64,000 nucleotides of DNA from assembly GCA_019925105.1 (NCBI GenBank), contig JAHGAU010000016.1:248001-312000 (forward strand), in the 5' to 3' direction. Within the stretch, counting starts at the first letter, position 1. Each line of letters opens with the position of its first letter. This stretch comes from Niebla homalea. Lineage: Eukaryota; Ascomycota; Lecanoromycetes; Lecanorales; Ramalinaceae. A program made the position numbers and the translations under genes. Under the pieces are notes generated by a model. It had not been told where the DNA came from. It did not search any database and saw only the letters and a program-made list of their open reading frames with translations. Below are positions 11,832 through 24,740 of the stretch, one piece after another.

Positions 11832-14800
11832 TGATTGATTGATTTATTTATACTACGGATCTAGTTAAGCTAATTCCGGCGTTCCTTAATACGCGGCCTT
11901 TTAGTTTTCCTGGTTACCGTGAAAACCTGATACTTATAACGTTAGGGCGAAAAAACGGCATTTATAAGACTTTTACTTATTACCCTTTAAAGTAAAAAGT
12001 ATTAACGGCTATTTAAGGGATAACGATTAATTTATATAACTTTTACGTTTTAACTTTATTAAGGAAATCCATAATATTATAACCGTATTATTATAAGGGT
12101 TACTTTTGAATTTACTGCTTTTCTATATTTTTACCGATTTACTTAATATTAATATTAAATTATATCCTTAAATACCCTTACCAATATATATACCTTTTAC
12201 CCCTCCGTTATTATCGCCGTTAACACTATTATACCCCTTTTCCACGCCGTATTAACGTTATATCCTTAAGCCCCTTATTAAATATAACCTTTATACTATC
12301 TTAAGGATTTAGATTAATAACGGGGCTTATTAATTAAATCCTTGGCGACCTCGTTTATTTCCGCGGCGAAATTAAACTACGTTAATAACTTAATAAATAT
12401 TATAAACTTAATAACCGCCCGTATATTTCGCTTTATAAATAGTATTTAACGATAATTATAAGTATTAACTTTTATTATAAGTCTTAATTTAACCTTAATA
12501 AATAAAGGATATAAAATAAAGATATATATAGTATTTTACTTCTTTTATCCGTACTTATATTTAACGTTTATTTAATTTCCGGTATATATAATAAATAAAA
12601 AGTAAGTTAAATTGTTTTTGCCCGTCCGGAGTTAAATCGTTAATACGCTATTATTTTTCCTTATAATATTATAATAGCGGAAATACTTATTAATAATATT
12701 TTTATTATTAAAAGTTAAGTAATAATAACTTTAAAGTATAAAGTTTTTATACCTTTATTAACGTTTAATTTATTTTATCGTAATTTATAAAACGATCATT
12801 ATAGTTTTTATTTTTTAAATCTTTTTAATTTCAGTTTTTCTTACGTTTAACGGGAATTTATATACGCTTAAATTAACCTCCGGGATACCGGTAAAATTAA
12901 TTTCCTTCTTAAATTATTCTTACTTCGTCTTAATAAAAAGGGGGATAAGTATCTTTAATTTACTTTTTTTAATTTAAAACTTATTAAGATTCTAGCGGAT
13001 CCGCCCGTTTTTTATTATCGTAATTAAGTATATATATTTCTTTAACCTTATTTAAATAATTATTTAATTTAATGAAATTTTAATTAACGGCTTAAAAACC
13101 TTAAACTTTAATACCGGGATAAAAGTTACTTTATAAGTATTATTAATTACTCTTAAATATTAATTTTAGATTTTTTATAATATTTAAATAGACTTTTTCT
13201 TATATTCCGGAGTATCCTTAAATATATATTAAATAGCTATAATATATATTATAATTAACTTTATTATAGTTTAGTAAATAGTCCGGGTTTTTTATAACGT
13301 AACTTTTTATATTAATATAACGAGATAAATAAGGCCTTTTCTTATAAAGTTATCTTTTTTAAACCTTTTTTAAATAGTCTTTTTAATTAAGCTTTTTATT
13401 TATTTAAAGATTAAGGACTTTAATATTAATATCTGGTTTTATTATAATTTTACTTAAGTTTATTATAATTATTATATCGTATAACCTTAAGCTTTTAATT
13501 ATATAAATAAACTTATATTTATATAATATAAATTAAGCCTTATAAGTTTTTATTTATTAAAGATAAACTTTATAAGTTTATTTTAATTCTAAATAATTTA
13601 TATATATAAAAATATTATAAGTTAAGAAATAAACGTTATTAATAAAGTTTTTAACTTAAACCTTTTATTTTAACTTAATAAGCTTTTTAATTAATAAATT
13701 ATTAAAAAATAAAAATAATATAAAAGAAATAAGCAATTTTTAAAAAATCCTTATTATAATAGGCTTTATTAAATTTATCTTTTATTTTAAATTAATCGAC
13801 GTAATTTAATCGCTTAAGAAATTTTCTATTTACTTAATTAAGAAGGATAATATCTTTTTCTTTTTTAAGTTATATAATAACCTTTAATAATTTATTTTAT
13901 CGAAAATACCTATAATATTAAAAGAAAAAAGATTTATAATATGCTTTTTCCCGTAATTTTATAATGTATATATACCGTTAATTAATCCTTTAAGGGCTAT
14001 TTTTATTAATTAATTTTTCCTTATTCTTATTTATTAATTAAGGAAAAGTCTATAATTCTCTATATAATCGCTAAGGATTTTTATTATTACCGTTTTTAAG
14101 GCTTTTTTTAACGTATATAAGAGTATAATAAGTTTATAAGACTTTATTTTAAAGTAATCCGGCTTAATAAACTTCTTAAAAATAATTGTTTTTATTTTTT
14201 TAAACTTATATAAATAATAGCCGACGTTAAAGTATACTTAAAAGAAATAAATAAAAACCTTCTTAAATAATAAAGTTATTATTATTAAGAATCTATTAAG
14301 AATCTTATTTAGATTTAAAGCTTTATTTTTCTTTAGTTTATTAATCGCTTTAATTATTATATTTTATATTATTATTTTATTTATTAATACGGGGTCGGGA
14401 TACGTAACGCCGTTAATATCGTTTAAGTTAACTTTTAATAAAGGGGGAAAAATACTCCTTTAAGGTCCTCGATTTTATTATAAAAGGTATTAATTAATAT
14501 ATTATCGGGTCTCTTAAGGGGTAAGAATTTAAGGATAGGCTTTAATTTTTTACTTTATTTTTTATCATATTTTATTAACTTCTAAATATTATGAAATAAG
14601 ACCGTTAAGTTATATACCGTAAACCGAAAGTATATTTATTTAGCCTTCTTAATAGTTTTTTTTAAGTAATCTTTAATTAATTAAATGTCTCCTGATTCCT
14701 ATATTTAAAAGTTTGCTTAATTAATTTTTTTACTTTTACGGTCGTAATTATATATCCTTTATTTTAATAGGTTTTAACTCTTTAAGAAAGTTTTATTATC

Positions 14801-15060
14801 GGGATAATTTTATTAATAATTTTATTTAATACTTTTATTATTTACTTTACGAAAAAATCGATCCGGTCTTAATTATTTAGTTAAAAGAAATCCGTAAATT
14901 ATATTACCGTCTTTTCTGCTTTTATATAAACCTCTGCTTTTTTAACCGTTTTTTACGCCCTTTTTACCGATAATAATGAGGTTATATTAACGGTTTAATC
15001 TAAAGTTATTTATATCGGTATATAATTCGAGTTATATTTTAAGTCTTTTTATAGCTTATA
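11832..15060 (-). mobile_element. LINE copy B, 5'-truncated, RIP-degraded
   Basis: Same family as copy A, inverted. The 3' end carries the (CAAT)n tail, read as TTGATTGATT at 11830-11842. The RT box F-I-N-N is visible near 13640-13665. The element ends abruptly at about 15058, where it directly abuts the (CAAT)n tail of copy C; the equivalent position in copy C is about 18110, so roughly 2.5 kb of 5' sequence is missing. Only the outer target duplication (11819-11831 and 20652-20664) is seen around B plus C, which suggests B entered the tail of C. Confidence 0.85.
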
Positions 15061-18000
15061 TTGATTGATTGATTAATTTATACTACGGGTCTAGCTAAGT
15101 TAATTCCGGCATTCCTTAATACGCGGCCTTTTAGCCTTATTAATAACCGCAAAAACCTGATACTTATAACGTTAAAGTAAAAACCGGTATCCATTAAACC
15201 TTTACCCTTTATCCTTTAAGGTAGAGGATGTTAACGGTTATTTAAAGAATAATAATTTATTTATATATTTCTTATATTTTAACTCCTTTAAGAAAATCCA
15301 TAATATTATAACCGTATCCTTATAAAAGCTATTTTTAAATTTATTATTCTTCCGTTCCTTTATATATTTATATTATTTTAACCTTATATAATACCTTTAA
15401 ATATCTTTATTAATACTTATGTACTTAATATATATTTTTCTTATATTATTATTGCCGTTATCTTTTTTAAGGACTTTTAATAAGCGTTTATTATTATATC
15501 CTTATAATTATAAAAGACGCTTTTTAATTTATATAATTAATATAACCGGTTTCCGTTTTTCTTTTTCTTTTTTAACCGGTAACGGGCCTTCTCCGTAAGG
15601 TTTTTAATAATCTCGTTTATTTTTATAGTAAGGTTAAATTATAATAATAATCCGGTAAATATTATAAGCTTAAACGGTTATTTAAATATTTTACTTTATA
15701 AATAATATTTAATAATAATTATAAGTATTAACTTTTATAATAAGTTTTAATTTAATTTCCGTAAATAAAAAATAAAAAATAAGGACGTATATAACGTTTT
15801 ACTTTTTTTATCCGTATTTATATCCGGTATTTATCCGATTTTTAATATATATAATAAATAAGAAGTAAATTAAACTATTTTTACCTATCCGGAATTAAAT
15901 TATTAATATATTAGTATTTTTCCTTATAATATTATAACAGTAAAAATACTTATTAATAATCTTTTTATCGTTAAGAAATAAATAATGATAACTTTAAGGT
16001 ATAAAGTCCCTATATTTCCGTTAACGCTTAATTTACTTTATCGTAATTTATAAGGTAATCACTATAATTTTTATTTTTTAAATCTTTTTAATTTTAGTTT
16101 TTTTTACGTTTAATAGGAATTTATATCCGCTTAAGTTAATTTCTGGGATATTAATAAAGTTAATTTCCTTTTTAATTTATTCCTATTTTATTTTAATAAG
16201 AAAAAAGATAAATATTTTTAATTTACTCTTTTTAATTTAAAACTTATTAAGATTTTAACGGATCCACCCGTTTCCTATTATCGTAATTAAGTATATATAT
16301 TTCTTTAACCTTATTTAAGCGACTATTTAATTTAATAAAACTTTAATTAATAATATAAAAACCTTAAACTTTAATATCGGGATAAAAATTACTTTATAAA
16401 TACCGTTAATTATTATTAAGTACCGGTTCTAGACTTTTTATAATATTTAAATAAGCTTTTTCTTATATTTTAAAGTACTTTTAAATATATATTAAATAAC
16501 CGTAACGTATATTATAATTAACTTTATTATAACTTAATAAATAATCCGGGTTTTTTATAATATAACTCTTTATATTAATACGGTAAAATAAGTAAAGCCC
16601 TTTTTTTATAAAGTTATTTTCTTTTAAATTTTTCTTATATAATCTTTTTAATTAAGTTTTTTATTTACTTAAAAATTAAAGACTTTAATATTAATATCCG
16701 GCTTTACTATAACTTTATTTAAGTTTATTATAATTATTATATCGTATAGTTTCAGGCTTTTAATTATATAAATAAATTCGTACTTATATAGCATAAATTA
16801 AGCCCCGTAAGCTTTTATTTATTAAAAATAAACTTTATAAGTTTATTTTAATTTTAAATAGTTTATATATATAAAGGTATTATAAATTATAAGGTAAATA
16901 TTATTAATAAAGCCTTTAATTTAAACCTTTTATTTTAACTTAATAAGTTTTTTAATTAATAAACCGTTAAAAAATAAAAATAATATAAAAAAAAATAAAT
17001 AATTTTTAAGGAATCCTTATTATAATAAGCTTTATTAAGCTTATTTTTTATTTTAGGTTAATTAACGTAGCTTAATCGTTTAAGAAATTCTTTATTTACT
17101 TAATTAAAAAGGATAATATTCTTTTTTTTTTAAGTTATATAATAACCTTTAATAATTTATTTTATTATAAATACTTATAATATTAAGAAAAAGAAAATTT
17201 ATAATATACTTTTTCCCGTAACCTTATATCGTATATAGGTTATTAATTAATCCTTTAAGGGTTATTTTTATTAATTAACTTCTTTTTATTTTTATTTATT
17301 AATCGGGGAAAAGTTTATAATTCTTTATATAATTATTAAGAATTTATTAAGAATCTTATTTAATCTTAAGGCTTTATTTTTTTTTAATTTATTAATCGCT
17401 TTAATTATTATATTTTATATTATTACCTTATTTATTAATATGGGGTTAAAGTACGTAATACCGTTAATATCGTTTAAATTAACTTTTAATAAAAAAGGGA
17501 AAAATACTCTTTTAAGGGCCTTAATTTTACCGTTAAAGATATTAATTAATATATTATTAAGTTTCTTAAAAAGCAGGAATTTAAGGATAATTTTGGTTTT
17601 TTATTTTATTCTTTATTATACTTTATTAACTTTTAAATATTATAAGGTAAAACCGTTAAGTTATATATTATAAATTAAAAGTATATTTATTTAACTTTTA
17701 TAATAATTTTTTCCTTTTTTTTTTTTAAGTAACCTTTAATTAATTAAGTATCTTTTAATTCTTATACTTAAAAGCTTATTTAATTAACTTTTTTATTTTT
17801 ATAATTACGGTTATATATTTTTTATTTTAATAAATTTTAATTCTTTAAAAAAATTTTATTATTAAGATAGTTTTATCGATTACCTTATTTAATACTTTTA
17901 TTACTTACTTTATAAAAAGGTTAATCCGGTCTTTATTATTTAATTAAGGGAAATCCGTAAATTATATTATTATTTTTTTTACTTTTATATAAACCTTTAT

Positions 18001-20651
18001 TTCCTTAACCGTTTTTACGCCCTTTTTACCGGTAATAATAAAGTTATATTAACGGTTTAATTTAAAGTTATTTATATTAATATATAATTTAAGTTATATT
18101 TTAAGTTTTTTTATAGCCTATATATTACGACTACGTTAATAATTTTTTCTGTATTAAAGGTTAAATTAATTATTATTTTAAATTTAGAACTTTTTTATAT
18201 AATAGTCTTTTATAATATTAATAATAAGAAATTAATTTAAATAATAATTATTAATAAGTTATCCGATTTAATATAATTTATTTTATATTTTTCTTTATTC
18301 TATATATAATAATATAAGTTAAAGTCTTTAAGTAATATATATTTATTTAAAGTAATTAAAACCTCTTTAAATAATAATATTATAAAAAGTTTTTTTTATT
18401 GGCCGGCGGTAGGTTATATACGTTATAAATATTAAAATCGCCCTTTAAGTCCTTTTCTTTTATAATACAGAATATATAAAGGTTTTTATTATAATAAATA
18501 ATATCTTAATTATTTACGTTAAGCCACTTATTTATAAAGAAGTATATTCTGGTTATTTTATTTTTTTTAAAGGTTAAATAAAACCCCTTTTTTAAGTTAA
18601 TAAATGAATATATATATAAATTATATAATAATTCCTATATTACTATAATATTAACGTTTTTAACTTTTTTAAACTTAAATATTAATATTATTATTTTAAT
18701 TTTTTTATTATAAACGTTATATTATATTATTCTTAAAAACGTTAATATATTATATATTAACCTTTATAAAAATTCTTTTTTTTATACCCGTTTAAATTAC
18801 GGACTTTTTATTAAAGTTAAACGTTTTTTAATTTAATACTTTTTTAATTATTATTAAAAACGTAAAACGGTTAATTTTTAAAATCGGGATTATAAAAAGC
18901 TTTTTTTTCTTTATCGTTAATTATTTTTTATTATTTAATTAATTAAGCTTATATTTTAAGATTATTTTTAATTAATCCGTTAAATTAATTTTATATATAT
19001 TATACCGTTAGATTTTTATAATTATTTAAATCTTTTTATATTTAATCTCTTTAACTCTTATTATATATTTAGAATCCTATATTAAATATCCCTTTTTACT
19101 ATATATAATATATTTAAACGTACCTTTTATAAATTTTTTAATTATTAACTTTATATACTTATAGGTATTATAGTTTTTAACGTAAATTATATATTTTATA
19201 GTATTAAAGTATTTTATAATAATATATTTATAATTTTAATACTTAAAATATTAATAAATATTAACCGCTTTATTTTATAAATAAATTATCTTAAAAAATC
19301 CCTTTTTAATAGTTTTTTTATTTAAAATATTATTATATATCTTTATTAACGTTACGCTTAATATAATAATAAAATATTTCTTTATACGTTTTAAAGAATT
19401 AAGTCTTTTTATTATTAACGGAAATTTATAATTAATAATTTTAAACTTTAAGTAAAAAACCGTATTCTTTTTTTTTATACTTTTTAACGTAATTTTTCTT
19501 TTAACTTCCTTAAAACGTAATAAATATATTTTATTTATTATAACGGTAAATAATTACCTTAAAACCTTAATTAATTTATATTTTCTTTTATTAATTTAAG
19601 CTTTAAATCTTTTTAAGTTTTCTTTTATTTTTAAAAATATTATATTAAAAAAAATATTTTTATTTTATAATTTACGTATTATAATAATTTATTTTAATAA
19701 CGGTTCCGTTATTACCTTAAAAATCTTTATTAATTATAACCGATTTATTTTTACCGCCGTATTCCTTTTTTTATTATTAAATAGGCCGATTATTATTATC
19801 CTTATTTTCCTTAATATAGCCGCTTTTTCTTCCGTTATCCTTTTATTTTTTATTATGGGTACCTTTTTTATTACCCTTATTATTTAATTCTTTTTTATTT
19901 AAGGGGCCGCCGTTTTTATATTTTCACTTTATATACTTAATCTTAAACCGTTATTTTTACTTTTTATTAACGCTTTCATTACCGCCTTTTAAGAACCTTA
20001 TAGCCGCTCCGTTTCCCTTAATTTTATCCCTATTTTTATATAAAAGTTCCTTACGTTTTTTAACTTAATCCGTAATATTAATTAGGTTTTTAACGTAATA
20101 TCCTTTTTTATTTTATTATAAGGAATCCTTTTAAGGCCTTTACCGTTTTCCTTATTGCTTTTTTTACTTTTATTTACCGGGCGATATATTATTTCCGTTT
20201 TTTATTTTTAATCCTTTAAAGTTTTATTTTTTTTATTAATTTTATTTCCCTTTTATATACCCTTAATAATACTTTTATTACGGTCTTTTTACCCTTTCCT
20301 TCCGCCCGTATTCTTTACCGTTAATACCGTATTGGCCTTTCTACCCCCTTATTTACCTATTACCTCCATATTATTATTACGTATTTTATACGTTTTAATA
20401 CGCGTATTTTATTAACCTTAATTTCCTTATTTATTTTAAATATTATCCGGCTTATTATTATTATATTACCTATATGCGTTATCGCCGTTTCTATTAATAT
20501 AAGTTATTTACCCGTTTATTACCTTATTTTTAATTATTACGTTACTTTTATTTATTATACTTAATATATTTCTTTTATTATTATTAAAGCTATACGTATA
20601 CGTATCGTTTTGGACCTCTGGGGTCCCTTTGTTCGTCGCCATCCTTCTCCC
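15061..20651 (-). mobile_element. LINE copy C, near full length, RIP-degraded
   Basis: Inverted relative to copy A. The 5' end at 20580-20650 retains the GC-normal start block (ATGGCGACGAAC on the minus strand), and the 3' end at 15061 has the (CAAT)n tail. ORF1, APE endonuclease and RT segments parallel copy A; the RT F-I-N-N box lies near 16895-16925. Target duplication CCGTAATTGTTAT: 20652-20664 on the right and 11819-11831 beyond copy B on the left. Many RIP stops; not functional. Confidence 0.88.
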
Positions 20652-20699
20652 CCGTAATTGTTATAAAGACCTTAAATTCTAAGCCCCGGTAATAAGGGA

Positions 20700-21215
20700 G
20701 GTCGAGCTTCTTATTATTATTAAGGGTTTAAGGGTAATAAGCTTAACGGTAGGCTTAATGGTAAACTTAAGGGTGGGATTAAGGGTGGGCTTGAAGGTAA
20801 TAGGCTTAACGGTGGGCTTAAAGGTGGTAAGCTTAACGGTAAACTTAAGGATAAGCTTAAGGATAAAAGGCTTAATAATAGGCTTAAAGGTAAGCTTAAA
20901 AGTGGGCTTAACAGTAATAAGCTTAAAAATAGGCTTAAGGATAATGGGCTTAACGGTAGGCTTAAAGGTAGTAAACTCGACGGTAAGCTTAAAGGTGGTA
21001 AGCTTAACGGTGGACTTAAGGGTGGGCTTAAGGGTAATAGGCTCGACGGTAGGCTTAAAAATGGTAAACTTAACGGTAGATTTAAGGGTGGGCTTGAAGG
21101 TAATAGGCTTAACGGTAGGCTTAAAGGTGGTAAGCTTAACGGTAAACTTAAGGATAAGCTTAAGGATAATAGGCTTAATAATAGGCTTAAAGGTAAACGG
21201 CGGCCCTTATTAAAG
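20700..21215. repeat. CTTAAGGGT-type minisatellite of element 1
   Basis: Degenerate tandem array built from 12- and 15-bp registers around CTTAA(A/C)GGT, e.g. GGCTTAAAGGTGGTAAG. An uninterrupted 151-codon frame (LKVVSLTVNLRVGL-type) is a by-product of a period divisible by three. Mirrored in element 2 at 21880-22395. Confidence 0.85.
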
Positions 21216-21412
21216 GGCGGTTTACCCTTTAATAAACTTAAATAATATTTATAATATTATAAATAGCTATACTTATGACTATATAAATTATAAAATTAAC
21301 TATAAATCCTTAAAAAGGCTTTTTTTACGGCCTTAAACGGGGTTCTTACTAAAAAAAAGGTATATAGTCCGCTTACTAGCGCCGGGAGACATATAATTTG
21401 GATTCGACAATA

Positions 21413-21675
21413 GCCGTACCAACAGAGCATTTACCATAATTACTTCTAGAATTATTAGGCATATTCGTTTTCGACCGCCAGAATCCGCCCCATTTCGGTT
21501 ATTTGTTGGACCCTAAGAGACATCTTCTCTAATTCCATCCTTTGTGCGTGTAACCTACGCTATTAAAGATAATTCTCTTAAGCTAGCTTCATATTCATCT
21601 ATTTTATTATTCATTGCCGTCTGGTCCAAAAATTTGGCTATAGAATCAATTGAAGGGTCTTCTCATAATTCCCTG
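21413..21675 (-). other. Spacer between the two TIR elements, with a weak coding-like frame
   Basis: GC-intermediate, lightly RIPed DNA separating elements 1 and 2. On the minus strand a frame with only a few RIP-type stops can be read, including DPSIDSIAKFLDQTAMNNK near 21600-21650 followed by a charged stretch. No family is recognised. If element 2 is removed, this sequence continues downstream of the ankyrin gene at 23864, so it is probably its 3' flank. Confidence 0.35.
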
Positions 21676-21879
21676 TATTATTGAATCCAAATCATATGTC
21701 TCCCGGCGCTAGTAAGCGGACTATATACCTTTTTTTTGGTAAGAACCCCTCCTAAGGCCGTAAAAAGGGCTTTTTTAAGGATTTATAATTAATTTTATAA
21801 CTTATATAGTCGTAAATATAATTATTCGTAATATTATAAATATTATTTAGGTCTATTAAAGGGTAAATTGCCCTTTAAT

Positions 21880-22395
21880 AAGGGTTGCCGTTTACCTTTA
21901 AGCCCACCGTCGAGCCTATTACCCTTAAGTTTACCCTCAAGTTTACCGTTAAGTTTATTACCTTTAAACTTACCGTTAAGTTTATTACCTTTAAACTTAC
22001 CGTTAAGTTTATTACCTTTAAACCCACCCTTAAATCTACCGTTAAGCTTACCACCTTTAAGCCCACCGTCGAACCTATTACCCTTAAGCTTACCCTTAAG
22101 TTTATCGTTAAGTTTACCACCTTTAAGCCTACCGTTAAGCTTACCACCTTTAAGTCCACCGTCGAGCCTACCACCCTTAAGCCTACCCTTAAGCTTATTA
22201 CCGTTAAGCCTACCTTTAAGTTTATCCTTAAGCTTACCCTTAAGCTTACCCTTAAGCCTACCTTTAAGCTTACCGTCGAGCCCACCACTTTTAATCTTAC
22301 TTTTAACTTTACCCTTAACCTTACCCTTAACCTTACCCTTAAACCTACTATTAAGCCCACCGTTAAGCCTATCACCCTTAAACCCTCAATAATAA
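21880..22395. repeat. Minisatellite of element 2
   Basis: Inverted counterpart of 20700-21215, built from TTACC(G/C)TTAAG units. Long open frames occur in three readings (LPLSLPPLSPP, FKPTVEPITLK and GLTVGLKV types). All are periodicity artefacts and none should be called a gene. Confidence 0.85.
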
Positions 22396-22439
22396 TAAGA
22401 AGCTCGACCTCCCTTATTACCGGGGCTTAAAGTTTAGGG

Positions 22440-23200
22440 TTTCCATAGTAATTACGGTATTTTTGGCCTATAAATACGGGAGTATATAGGGCTTAAGTAT
22501 AACCTTAAATAACGGAGTTTTTACTTAAGACTTAAGTTCTCCGTAATAAATACGGCGTTTTTAACCTATTATAATAGGAATATATAGGGTTAAAGTATAA
22601 CCTTAAATAAACGGAGTTCTTACTTAAGATTTAAGTTCTCCGTAATAAATATAACGTTTTTAATTTATTATAATAAGAATATATAAGTTTAAAGTATAAT
22701 TTTAAGTAAATAAAGTTTTTATTTAAAATTTAAGTATAATTTTAAGTAAATAAAGTTTTTATTTAAAATTTAAGTTTTCTGTAATAAATATAATGTTTTT
22801 AGCTTATTATAATAGGAATATATAAGGTTAAAATATAACCTTAAATAAACGGAGTTTTTACTTAAGACTTAAGTTCTCCGTAATAAATATAGCGTTTTTA
22901 ACTTATTATAATAAGAATCTATAAAATTAAAGTATAACCTTAAGTAAATAGAGTTTTTACTTAAGACTTAAGTTTTCCATAGTAAATACGGTATTTTTAA
23001 CCTGTAAATATGGGAGTATATAGGGCTTAAGTATAACCTTAAATAAACGGAATTCTTATTTAAAACTTAGGTTCTCCGTAATAAATATAATGTTTTTAAC
23101 TTATTATAATAGAAATATATGTAGCTTAAGCATAATTTTAAGTAAATAAATTTTTTACTTAAAGCTTAAATTCTTTATTATAATTACGGTAATTTTAGGC
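22440..23200. repeat. About 100-bp tandem repeat of element 2
   Basis: Inverted counterpart of 11200-11826. Units contain TAAGTTCTCCGTAATAAATA and a TTATTATAATAGGAATATAT box. The internal segment near 22690-22780 shows a local partial duplication. Followed at 23230-23460 by the GGTAAGGTAGG microsatellite and GGGCTTGCTGAAGG repeats. Confidence 0.85.
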
Positions 23201-23929
23201 TTATTACGGTAAGGGTATAGTATATTAAGTGTTACTTTAAAGCGAGGTAAATAAAGTAGGTAAGGTAAGTAAGGTAGGTAAGGTAAGTAAGGTAGGTGAG
23301 GTAGGTAAGGTAGGTAAGGTAATTAATAAGGTAATTATAGGGCTTGCTGGAAGGCTTACTGAAGGGCTTGCTGAAGGGTTTACTAAAGGGCCCGGTAAAG
23401 GGCCCAGGTAAGGGTGCAGGTGAGTGCAGGTAAAGGGTTTTGCCCGGCGCTTAGGTTCCTTATCTATATCCCGGTATTTTTGGGCTTATTACGGTAAGGA
23501 TATACGGGCCGCGGGCGTTACCTTTTACTGAAGGGCTTATTAAAGGGTCTGCTTAAAGCTTATGTTCCCTACCGTAATCGGGGTGGTTTTAGCCTATTAA
23601 ACTGGGAGTATATAAGGGTTAAACGTAGCTTCTTAAACGTTACGATAACGGCGATAACGATAAAATAAGCCTTAAAAAATAAATTATATTTTATAATATT
23701 TTTAATTATTTATTTAAATTATATATTAAGCTTTATAAAGTAATAAAATCCAAATAATCCTTAAGAAGGCCTTTTTTACGGCCTTAAGCGGGGTTCTTAT
23801 TAAAAAAAAGGTATATAATCCGCTCACTAACGCCGGGAGACATATGATTTGGATTCAACAATATCTTCTTAATCTTTTGGCTCCAGCTTTAACATCCTTC
23901 ACTATTATCCATTCTCTTCTTCTATTGAT

Positions 23930-24740
23930 TCAGCCCGTTTAGCCCCCTTTCCCAGCAGTATTTATATAATGTCCCTGCGCCCTCCGAATAATATTGTTGC
24001 CAGCGTTATACTATAATATCTACCTTCTATATTTACTTTAACCCCCTTCTTTAGCAGTATTTATATAATCTCTTTATACCCTTAAAATAATGCTGCCGCC
24101 AACGCTATATTATAATATCCATTTTTTTTATTTACTTCAGCCCTTTTTTTTAATAATATTTATATAATTTCCTTACGCCCTCGGAATAATATTACCGCCA
24201 GCGTTATACTATAATATCCACTTTTTCCATTTACTTCAACCCTTTTCTCCAGTAGTATCTATATAATCTCTATATACCCTCTATATAATACTGCCCCCAG
24301 CGCTATACCATAATCTTTACCTTCTATATTTACTTCGGCCCCCTTCTTTAATAGTATTTATATAATCTTTATGTATTTTCTATATAATATTGCCTCCAAC
24401 GTTATACTATAGTCTTTACCTTTTATATTTATTTTAGCCCTTTTTTCCAGCAGTATTTATATAATCTCCTTACGCCCTCGGAATAATACTGTTGTTAACG
24501 ATATATCCCAGTATTTACCTTTTATATTTACCTTAACCCCCTTTTCCAATAGTATTCATATAATTCCTATGTACCCTTTAAATGATACTGCCGCCAGCGC
24601 TATACCATAGCGTTCACTTTCTATATCCACCTCGGCCTTTTTCTCTAGCAGTATCTATATAATCTCTATATGTCCTTTAACTGAAGTAGCGTATAGTGTA
24701 TTGCTATAATTATTTTTATTATCTCTTATAATTAAGCGAC
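23930..24740 (-). repeat. Eight ankyrin repeats, exact 99-bp period
   Basis: The AGCAGTATTTATATAAT-type box starts at 23954, 24053, 24152, 24251, 24350, 24449, 24548 and 24647: exactly 99 bp each, which is 33 codons, the canonical ankyrin length. Minus-strand units read like G-A-E-V-N-x-x-G-G-Y-Y-x-x-A-L then I-x-x-L-L-x-K-G. RIP stops are scattered, but no indel has occurred in any unit. The high identity between units points to recent repeat amplification before inactivation. Confidence 0.9.

Larger units (their letters stand above)
10544..21410. mobile_element. Satellite-filled TIR element 1, TA-flanked, with two nested LINEs
   Basis: Terminal inverted repeats of about 105 bp, starting TTGTCGAATCC, bound this unit. 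Flanking TA dinucleotides lie at 10542-10543 and 21411-21412. Without the LINE insertion (11832-20651) the element is about 2.0 kb and is the reverse complement of element 2 (21678-23861). It has no transposase. Contents from the left: TIR, unique 300 bp, microsatellite, about 100-bp tandem repeat, [LINEs], minisatellite, TIR. TA flanks and long TIRs suggest mobilisation by a Tc1/mariner/pogo-type transposase; that is inference. Confidence 0.82.
21678..23861. mobile_element. Satellite-filled TIR element 2 (2.2 kb), TA-flanked
   Basis: Intact non-autonomous copy of the element 1 family in the opposite orientation. The left TIR starts TTATTGAATCC at 21678; the right TIR ends GGATTCAACAA at 23861; TA lies at 21676-21677 and 23862-23863. 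Both TIRs run about 105 bp, through the AAGGTATATA(G/A)TCCGC box and the ACGGCCTTA hairpin-like block. It sits at the extreme 3' end of the ankyrin-repeat gene. No coding capacity. Confidence 0.85.

Noticed and set aside
17440..17673. 77-codon plus-strand hydrophobic frame
   Set aside because: Antisense to LINE copy C; AT-rich chance frame with no conserved counterpart in copies A and B.
20758..22430. Long open frames (151-181 codons) of LKVVSLTVNL, LPLSLPPLSP and FKPTVEPITL type
   Set aside because: They lie wholly in the minisatellites of the TIR elements, are open on both strands and in several frames, and change with repeat register; they are periodicity artefacts.
23230..23330. GGTAAGGTAGG repeats considered as telomere-like sequence
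   Set aside because: Does not match TTAGGG or known fungal telomere variants, and is internal to a TIR element present in two orientations.
23930..24740. 99-bp array considered as non-coding satellite
   Set aside because: Exact 33-codon period and ankyrin consensus on the minus strand, directly after a NACHT region.
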